Assembly (NCBI GenBank): GCA_946647055.1
Contig: CAMPCT010000132.1
Span: 1 to 6,197 of the forward strand
Source of the DNA: an uncultured Atopobium sp.
GTDB lineage: Bacteria; Actinomycetota; Coriobacteriia; Coriobacteriales; Atopobiaceae
Length of the DNA: 6,197 bases
Reading direction: 5' to 3'
Shown here: positions 1-6,197 of the stretch, piece by piece
Position numbering within the stretch: position 1 is the first letter of the stretch
Layout of the letters: every line of letters begins with the position of its first letter
Position numbers and translations under genes: made by a program
Notes under the pieces: generated by a model
Told to the model about the DNA's origin: nothing
The model's database searches: none
The model's input: the letters and a program-made list of their open reading frames with translations, nothing else

Positions 1-1158
1 CTACGCCTGCTTGGCAGCAGCGGCGGCGGCGAGCATGCGCGGCTTCATCCAGTCGGCCGCGAAGGCGCTGGCGGAGTCGTCCATGTCGGTGACGCAGTGG
101 GAGTTGGTGTCGTACTCCGCGTAGTACTTGTCCTCGGAGGAGCACATGTCGTAGATGCGCTTGGCACCCTCGACGCCCAGGATGGGGTCGATCTTGGAGT
201 GGATGATGAGCAGCGGCTTGGTGATCTTGTGCAGCTGGTCGGTCACGTCCTGCTCGGTGGACATGCGGCTGGCGAGCTCGATGTCATCGGTGCCAAACTT
301 GGGCATGAAGCCATAGAGGTAGAAGTTCTCCTTGCCGGCCCAGGGGTGCTTGGTGAGGGTATCGTTCTTGTCGGTGCCGCCGCGGACGATGACGCCGCAG
401 ATGTCATCGTTGAGCGCACAGGCGGCCTGCGTGGCGAGGAAGCCGCCGTAGGAGATGCCGTAGAGGGCGACCGTGTCGCCGATGCGGTCGTCGGCACGGA
501 CGAAGTCGATGACCGCCTTCACGGAGTCGACGAAGTTGTCGACGGTGAGGTGCATCTGCTTGTAGTAGAGCGAGGTGCCCTGACCGGGGCCGTCGAAGGT
601 GATCACGGGGATGCCACGGTCATAGAAGTACGCCGCACGGGGGAAGTTCTCTTCGGCGAAGCCGGTGGCACCGGCAATGAAGACCAAGACCGGCGTGTCG
701 GGGTCGCAGCCATCGGGGATGGCAAGGTAGCCCTGCATCTCCTTGCCCTCGAAGGGAATGGAGACGACCTCGAGGTTGACGTCATCGCGAAGGGCGTACC
801 AGCGCTGGAAGCTCTCGGGGACCTTGGCATAGACCTCGAGCTTCTCGTCGGTGATGCCGGCGATGCCGTAGTCGGCCACACGGTAGCAGGCACTCGCGCG
901 ACCAAAGAGGTTGCGGGCGGTCTCGCGGTGACCCAGGGCGAGCTGCTCCTCAGCCTCGGCGTAGCGACGGTCGCCGATCTCGACGCCGACCTTGACGAAG
1001 TCCTCGCGGTCCTCCTCAGGGGTGAGGATGAAGGTCTGGCCGACGCACTCGCAGTTGCACTCGGTGCGCTTGGTGAGCTCGATCCAATCCTCGGGGTTCA
1101 TGCCGCTGCCAAGCATACGGCCGGGGTTCTGAGCTGCGGGACGGGGACGGATTGCCAT
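1..1158 (-). CDS. Alpha/beta hydrolase with N-terminal helical domain (FrsA / pseudooxynicotine-hydrolase-like)
   Basis: A 385-aa cytoplasmic serine hydrolase with no signal peptide. Residues 1-125 look like the helical N-terminal domain found in FrsA-like and 2,6-dihydroxypseudooxynicotine hydrolase-like enzymes. The alpha/beta fold follows from about residue 128. The nucleophile elbow is GISYGG with Ser236, the acid is probably Asp324 in SKIDPILG, and the catalytic His is probably His354 in NSHCVTD. FIAGATG (160-166) is a likely oxyanion strand. Substrate is unknown: members of this group cleave esters, amides or C-C bonds. The reading frame is open up to 1338, but those 60 codons run through the operator repeats. 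The start at 1158 has GAGAGGAG just upstream, so I chose it. Oddities are a Cys-x-Cys-x-Cys motif at 34-38 and an alanine-rich tail. Expression is probably controlled by the palindrome array upstream. Family is confident, reaction is not. Confidence 0.9.
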   Translation of the reverse strand: MAIRPRPAAQNPGRMLGSGMNPEDWIELTKRTECNCECVGQTFILTPEEDREDFVKVGVEIGDRRYAEAEEQLALGHRETARNLFGRASACYRVADYGIAGITDEKLEVYAKVPESFQRWYALRDDVNLEVVSIPFEGKEMQGYLAIPDGCDPDTPVLVFIAGATGFAEENFPRAAYFYDRGIPVITFDGPGQGTSLYYKQMHLTVDNFVDSVKAVIDFVRADDRIGDTVALYGISYGGFLATQAACALNDDICGVIVRGGTDKNDTLTKHPWAGKENFYLYGFMPKFGTDDIELASRMSTEQDVTDQLHKITKPLLIIHSKIDPILGVEGAKRIYDMCSSEDKYYAEYDTNSHCVTDMDDSASAFAADWMKPRMLAAAAAAKQA

Positions 1159-1181
1159 GACATGCTCCTCTCGGTTGGGGT

Positions 1182-1200
1182 GCCGCCTCCTTGTGGCGGC
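1182..1200 (-). promoter_or_regulatory. Small GC hairpin in the leader of the hydrolase gene
   Basis: GCCGCC and GGCGGC form a 6-bp perfect stem around a 7-nt loop. On the minus-strand transcript the loop and stem contain AAGGAGG, a perfect Shine-Dalgarno sequence, but no start codon follows at a useful distance. The working site, GAGAGGAG, lies nearer the ATG at 1158. The hairpin could be a ribosome standby element or simply chance. There is no U-run, so it is not a terminator. Confidence 0.4.
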
Positions 1201-1205
1201 TGTTG

Positions 1206-1304
1206 TCGTACAACGTACGATAGTTGTTATAGTCGTTAGAAGTCGTACATCGTACGGGTTTCGTACATTGTACGGGTGAACGGTAGGAATCGTACGGTGT
1301 ACGG
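1206..1304. promoter_or_regulatory. Operator array: four copies of palindrome TCGTAC-N3-GTACGR
   Basis: Four 15-bp sites of one consensus lie at 1206-1220 (TCGTACAACGTACGA), 1243-1257 (TCGTACATCGTACGG), 1261-1275 (TCGTACATTGTACGG) and 1290-1304 (TCGTACGGTGTACGG). The 6-bp arms differ only in the last base, while the 3-bp spacer varies in every copy, which is the pattern of a homodimer-binding site. Centre-to-centre distances are 37, 18 and 29 bp. They lie between the divergent hydrolase gene and the tRNA-Phe promoter, nearer the hydrolase, and cover its likely promoter. A TetR-type regulator is my best guess, because such factors bind short palindromes of this form. The regulator is not in the window. 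Confidence 0.85.
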
Positions 1305-1317
1305 TTAATGAGGCCAA
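1289..1317 (-). promoter_or_regulatory. Candidate promoter of the hydrolase gene
   Basis: On the minus strand TTGGCC (1312-1317) and TACGAT (1289-1294) are separated by 17 bp. Each box matches the sigma70 consensus at four of six positions. The -10 box overlaps the operator at 1290-1304, so a bound dimer would block it. A second -10-like box, TACAAT (1267-1272), lies within the operator at 1261-1275 but has no good -35. The weak boxes make the exact promoter uncertain. Confidence 0.35.
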
Positions 1318-1364
1318 AAAGTACCTCGTAACGCGCAATTGTTTTGTGTACCCTCATGTCTCGC

Positions 1365-1392
1365 TTGACGAGCGTCGTGCATTTGCTATAGT
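1365..1392 (+). promoter_or_regulatory. Promoter of tRNA-Phe
   Basis: TTGACG (1365-1370) and TATAGT (1387-1392) are separated by 16 bp. The -10 is preceded by TGC, giving an extended -10 (TGCTATAGT). Transcription would start near 1399, about 20 nt before the mature tRNA. The strength fits a stable RNA gene. Confidence 0.85.
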
Positions 1393-1418
1393 GAACAAGC
1401 TTGCTTTGCGAGCCAGAT

Positions 1419-1494
1419 GGCTGGGTAGCTCAGTTGGTAGAGCAGCGGACTGAAAATCCGCGTGCCGGGGATTCGAATTCCTCCCCAGCCACCA
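1419..1494 (+). tRNA. tRNA-Phe (anticodon GAA)
   Basis: A 76-nt cloverleaf. The 7-bp acceptor stem GGCTGGG/CCCAGCC is perfect, with discriminator A1491 and an encoded CCA end at 1492-1494. The anticodon stem is GCGGA/TCCGC around loop CTGAAAA, so the anticodon at 1452-1454 is GAA, which reads UUC and UUU (Phe). The T arm is GGGGA-TTCGAAT-TCCTC with one G-U pair, and the D arm holds AGCTCAGTTGGTAGAGC. The gene is single, not part of a tRNA cluster, and has its own promoter and terminator. No duplicated copy of its 3' end is seen in the window, so there is no sign of an integrated element here. Confidence 0.98.
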
Positions 1495-1505
1495 TGACTT
1501 CTTCG

Positions 1506-1530
1506 GACGCGCTTCGGCGCGTCTTTTTTT
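1506..1530 (+). terminator. Intrinsic terminator of tRNA-Phe
   Basis: A perfect 7-bp stem GACGCGC/GCGCGTC closes a TTCG tetraloop with the C(UUCG)G closing pair and is followed by seven T residues (1524-1530). It starts 11 nt after the CCA end. The minus strand has no T-run on the other side, so it should stop only plus-strand transcription. Confidence 0.96.
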
Positions 1531-1579
1531 GCCTCTCCTCCATTGCTCTCGCAGACGTCAGGCGCCGCCGAGGAGATCG

Positions 1580-1739
1580 ATTCTTACACGAGAGATTCCT
1601 ATATTGGAATAGTAGCAGTTGGCCCCGTGACTCAAATACACCTCGTGTGGTCCGCGGCAAGTCACGAACCACACGAGACGAAATCGGGGCAATCCGACAA
1701 CTGCAGATATTCCGTATTGGGTATCTCTCGTGTAAGAAT
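1580..1739. repeat. 160-bp imperfect inverted repeat, candidate large RNA hairpin or miniature inverted-repeat element
   Basis: Two 72-bp arms flank a 16-bp centre and align without gaps at 51 of 72 positions. The outer 17 bp (1580-1596 against 1723-1739) and inner 10 bp CTCGTGTGGT (1642-1651 against 1668-1677) are perfect. Between them GGAATA (1606-1611) and GCAGTTG (1615-1621) are also conserved. Extra pairing fits: GCCCC (1622-1626) with GGGGC (1686-1690), and loop bases AGTCAC (1660-1665) with GTGACT (1627-1632), which would make a pseudoknot. The element is AT-richer than the genes around it and lies between the ends of the tRNA unit and the AraC-type gene. No target-site duplication, transposase or T-run is visible. 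It could be a miniature transposable element, a structured RNA or a 3' processing hairpin. Confidence 0.85.
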
Positions 1740-1772
1740 TAGCCCGCAGAAGCCTTCTCGAGAGCTCCTTCC

Positions 1773-2105
1773 CTACTGGGAAGCAAGCCACTTGCGCGGC
1801 GACATCCCCATGATCGACGCAAATGCGGCAGAAAACTTGGATGGATTGGCATATCCCACGCGCGTCGCGGCGACGCCCACCGTACAACCCTCCTCGAGCA
1901 GCATCCTCGCGGCGTTCTCGATGCGAAGGCGACGATACCAGGTATAGACGGGGCAGCCAAAGGTCGCCCGAAAGGCCTCCTTGAGGGTGGTCTCCGAGAC
2001 GCAGAGTGCCTTTGCCAGCGACGCGATGGTCTGTGGTCTGGAGAGATCCTCCTCCATCAGCGCCTTCGCCTGCTCTGCAATGCGTACCTGCATGGCCCTT
2101 GGCAT
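1773..2105 (-). CDS. AraC-family DNA-binding domain protein (stand-alone, 110 aa)
   Basis: A short transcription factor that consists only of the AraC/XylS C-terminal DNA-binding domain. The first helix-turn-helix spans about 26-46 (TIASLAKALCVSETTLKEAF), the linker helix about 52-71, and the second helix-turn-helix about 75-95, with the family signature GYANPSKFSAAF and the closing SPRKW. The style is PchR-like. Most family members have about 290 aa with an N-terminal sensing domain, so this is either a MarA/SoxS-type single-domain regulator or a trimmed remnant. The frame is open to a GTG at 2243, but that stretch has no family resemblance and would run through the leader hairpins. ATG 2105 has a weak GGGGG site 4 nt upstream. 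ATG 2093 is an alternative. The target is unknown; the direct repeat in its own promoter suggests autoregulation. Confidence 0.85.
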   Translation of the reverse strand: MPRAMQVRIAEQAKALMEEDLSRPQTIASLAKALCVSETTLKEAFRATFGCPVYTWYRRLRIENAARMLLEEGCTVGVAATRVGYANPSKFSAAFASIMGMSPRKWLASQ

Positions 2106-2126
2106 GGAACCCCCAATTCGCAAAAT

Positions 2127-2227
2127 GCACGCACGCCTTCGATGCAAGGAAGGAGGAACATCGAGGGCGTGCGTGCTTCTGGTTGGTCTGGACAAGAGCA
2201 GGGAGAGGGGTCTGCTTTGTCCCAGAC
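2127..2227 (-). ncRNA. Two tandem strong hairpins with C-rich loops in the leader of the AraC-type gene; candidate regulatory RNA
   Basis: In the order of minus-strand transcription, hairpin 1 (2186-2227) has 15 Watson-Crick pairs with two single-base bulges and loop ACCCCTCTCC. After 9 nt, hairpin 2 (2127-2176) has an 18-bp stem with one mismatch and loop TTCCTCCTTCCTTG, followed by ATTTTGCG. A good promoter lies about 60 nt upstream of hairpin 1. The loops contain CCTCCTT and CCCCTCTC, the complements of AAGGAGG and GAGAGGGG. This could be a 5' leader controlling the regulator, or a separate small RNA ending at the weak U-run after hairpin 2. The second stem is slightly better paired as a plus-strand RNA (a G-U instead of a C-A), but I see no plus-strand promoter. 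The structure is firm; the RNA role is inferred. Confidence 0.6.
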
Positions 2228-2277
2228 AGTGGAACACGGGCACTCGTTAGCCCAAACGGTCAAAATGTTCGCTTGGT

Positions 2278-2326
2278 CTAACTAAGTGAGACTATATGCC
2301 ATGAGTTAACCTAGTGCAACTCTATA
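2278..2326. repeat. Imperfect 21-bp direct repeat over the AraC-type gene promoter
   Basis: The copies at 2278-2298 and 2306-2326 agree at 14 of 21 positions, including TAAC, AGTG, ACT and TAT at the same spacing. Each holds an AGT-N3-ACT core. The first copy covers the -10 box and the second the -35 box of the minus-strand promoter. Direct repeats are the usual binding layout for AraC-family proteins, so autorepression is plausible. The 28-bp offset is larger than the roughly 21 bp seen in AraC itself. Confidence 0.55.
2291..2319 (-). promoter_or_regulatory. Promoter for the hairpin leader and AraC-type gene
   Basis: On the minus strand TTGCAC (2314-2319) and TATAGT (2291-2296) are separated by exactly 17 bp. 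Five of six -10 bases and four of six -35 bases match consensus. The predicted start near 2284 gives a leader of about 180 nt before ATG 2105. It lies 60 bp beyond the methyltransferase stop codon, and no terminator separates them, so readthrough from the upstream operon is also possible. Confidence 0.75.
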
Positions 2327-2378
2327 CACAAGATGGTAACAAATTCCTACTTGGAGATAGGAGATAGACCCGCGATGG

Positions 2379-2993
2379 CTACGCCCTGACCTCGACCACG
2401 CCTGACCAGTCAGTCACCTTGCGGAAGGTGACGCCGGGAAGGGCCTGGGCAAGCTCGTCGGCGACGCAGTAGAACTCCTCGTCGTCCCAGTCCTCACCCG
2501 CCACCTCACGCGCCGCGATGAGGTCGGCCCTGGTCGCAAATGCCACGTCGCCAATCAGGACGGCGCCACCCGGCTCGAGCAGGCCCAGCAGGCGACCAAG
2601 CAGCCCGGCCTTCTCGGCATCGGGGATGTGGTGGATGGCATAGGTGCTGATGATGGCCCTAAAGCCACTCCCCCACTCTGCCGGAATCTCGTCGCGCAGG
2701 TCCGCGAGGTTGAGATGTGCCGTCGGCACGCGCATCTCGGCGAGGGCGAGCATCTGCTGTGCGGAGTCGACACCATAGACCTCGCAACCAGCGTCGGCAA
2801 GCTCCTTGAGGAGGATGCCGGGGCCACACCCAAGGTCGAGCACCTTGGCGCCAGCCTCGGGACGGGCGAGCTCCCTCACCAGGTCCATGACCTGCGTGCG
2901 ACCGCCAAAGGGATAGCCTCCCGCAGCCTCCCACCGTGCCACGTCGCTCTCGTAGTCGATTGCCCAGTCCTCGAACTCCTCGACACCGTACAT
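2379..2993 (-). CDS. Class I SAM-dependent methyltransferase, YrrT-like
   Basis: A 204-aa cytoplasmic methyltransferase that transfers a methyl group from S-adenosylmethionine to an unknown acceptor. Motif I is VLDLGCGPG (51-59). The acidic ribose-binding residue at the end of strand 2 is Asp76 in YGVDSA. STYAIHHIPDAEK (116-128) and LEPGGAVLIGDVAFA (139-153) resemble Bacillus YrrT, a small methyltransferase encoded with the methionine-to-cysteine recycling genes. Those partner genes are absent here, so the same role cannot be claimed. The ATG at 2993 follows AGGGGGAT, whose first bases belong to the stop codon of the preceding gene only 9 bp away, so translation is probably coupled. It is the last gene of the aspS-ppc unit, and no clear terminator follows it. 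Confidence 0.9.
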   Translation of the reverse strand: MYGVEEFEDWAIDYESDVARWEAAGGYPFGGRTQVMDLVRELARPEAGAKVLDLGCGPGILLKELADAGCEVYGVDSAQQMLALAEMRVPTAHLNLADLRDEIPAEWGSGFRAIISTYAIHHIPDAEKAGLLGRLLGLLEPGGAVLIGDVAFATRADLIAAREVAGEDWDDEEFYCVADELAQALPGVTFRKVTDWSGVVEVRA

Positions 2994-3002
2994 GGGATCC
3001 CC

Positions 3003-3251
3003 CTAGCCAAAGATGTTGATCAGGACCTGAATCACGATGGTGCCCACGAAGTAGATGCCAAGGCGAGGCACGAGCTCCTTCATCGCGTAGTCGCGGAACA
3101 GCTTGTCGGCTTCCTGCGTGGTGGTGGTCTCCGCCTTCGCCTGGCGACGCAGGGCGAACATGATGTAGGCGATAGAGACGATGTTGCCCAGCTGCCAGGC
3201 ACCACCGATGAAGGTGAGCAGGAGCTGCGGGTTGAAGAAGGTGGAGTCCAT
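3003..3251 (-). CDS. Small two-helix membrane protein of unknown function
   Basis: An 82-aa protein not recognised as a known family. Two hydrophobic segments are clear: about 10-34, with Gly and Trp inside, and about 64-81. They are joined by a polar, charged loop (35-62) that begins with Arg-Arg and contains a Thr run. The positive charge after the first helix suggests that the loop is cytoplasmic and both ends face outward. There is no cleavable signal peptide, and the second helix nearly ends the protein. ATG 3251 has the strong site GAGGAGG at good distance. The gene lies 41 bp after ppc and 9 bp before the methyltransferase, with GC-rich codon use like theirs. The pairing suggests a shared job with the methyltransferase, but nothing shows what. 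Confidence 0.85.
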   Translation of the reverse strand: MDSTFFNPQLLLTFIGGAWQLGNIVSIAYIMFALRRQAKAETTTTQEADKLFRDYAMKELVPRLGIYFVGTIVIQVLINIFG

Positions 3252-3292
3252 GGTGCCTCCTCGTCTTGGGTGAATGGAACCGTGGGACTGGG

Positions 3293-5956
<2,664 letters not shown>

Positions 5957-5980
5957 GCTAGCCCCTCTCGGTTGGCTGAA

Positions 5981-6001
5981 CAAAGGCAACAGGTACCTTT
6001 G
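5981..6001 (-). other. Short inverted repeat between aspS and ppc
   Basis: CAAAGG and CCTTTG form a 6-bp stem around a 9-nt loop in the 55-bp gap. It lacks a U-run and is too weak to stop transcription well, so readthrough from aspS into ppc is expected. No good promoter is visible in the gap. It could be a processing site or chance. Confidence 0.3.
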
Positions 6002-6011
6002 TCCAGTGTGC

Positions 6012-6197
<186 letters not shown>

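Noticed and set aside
97..1239. 380-codon plus-strand open frame opposite the hydrolase gene
   Set aside because: Same GC-driven antisense shadow. The product is repetitive, rich in Val, Gly, Asp and Leu, without motifs, while the minus frame carries a full catalytic triad.
1159..1338. Sixty-codon N-terminal extension of the hydrolase
   Set aside because: It translates the palindrome array and has no ribosome binding site. ATG 1158 has GAGAGGAG at the right distance.
1419..1494. tRNA-Phe as an attachment site of an integrated element
   Set aside because: There is no second copy of the tRNA 3' end, integrase or phage gene in the window.
1580..1739. Inverted repeat as an intrinsic terminator
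   Set aside because: There is no T-run on either side, and it is much longer than any terminator stem.
1558..2130. 190-codon minus-strand frame across the inverted repeat and regulator
   Set aside because: It is out of frame with the clear AraC domain. The similar peptides read from both strands of the repeat are only a result of its symmetry.
2106..2243. N-terminal extension of the AraC-type protein from a GTG
   Set aside because: It covers the two leader hairpins, lacks a ribosome binding site and resembles no sensing domain.
2353..2366. Tandem GGAGATA GGAGATA after the methyltransferase gene
   Set aside because: Two 7-bp units only; this can be chance, and there is no linked structure or function.
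5957..5989. TTG start adding 11 residues to PEP carboxylase
   Set aside because: It has no ribosome binding site and would cover the good GAGAGGGG site of ATG 5956.

Overview
The window reads as an ordinary chromosomal segment of a GC-rich bacterium. The protein-coding parts are strongly GC-rich at third codon positions, with GAGAGG-type ribosome binding sites. The actinobacterial-looking PEP carboxylase, the tRNA-Phe with an encoded CCA end and the overall gene style fit the class Coriobacteriia (Olsenella/Atopobium/Collinsella relatives). That assignment is an inference from style and is not proven by any marker in the window.

Right part (2379-6197, all minus strand): transcription runs right to left through the 3' end of aspS (aspartyl-tRNA synthetase, start outside the window), then ppc (phosphoenolpyruvate carboxylase, 887 aa), a two-helix 82-aa membrane protein of unknown role, and a YrrT-like class I SAM methyltransferase. 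Gaps between these genes are 55, 41 and 9 bp, and no clear terminator lies between them, so they probably form one transcription unit. The small protein and the methyltransferase are very tightly coupled, because the ribosome binding site of the second starts inside the stop codon of the first.

Middle part (1531-2378): a 110-aa AraC-type protein that is only a DNA-binding domain (minus strand). It has its own good sigma70-like promoter (2291-2319), which overlaps an imperfect 21-bp direct repeat. Between promoter and start codon lie two strong tandem hairpins (2127-2227) whose loops, on the transcribed strand, are pyrimidine-rich and complementary to Shine-Dalgarno sequences. Beyond the regulator lies a 160-bp, AT-richer, near-symmetric inverted repeat (1580-1739) with further internal pairing. 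It is not a gene or a normal terminator.

Left part (1-1530): a plus-strand tRNA-Phe(GAA) with an extended -10 promoter and a textbook C(UUCG)G terminator. Divergent to it is a 385-aa alpha/beta hydrolase with an N-terminal helical domain (minus strand, complete, stop codon at the window edge). Its upstream region carries four copies of a 15-bp palindrome, TCGTAC-N3-GTACGR, which look like operators for a dimeric repressor or activator not encoded here.

The genes are conventional. The points of interest are in the non-coding DNA: the four-operator array, the 160-bp inverted repeat, and the hairpin pair with anti-Shine-Dalgarno loops ahead of the regulator. I see no phage, transposase, CRISPR array, toxin-antitoxin or defence system.
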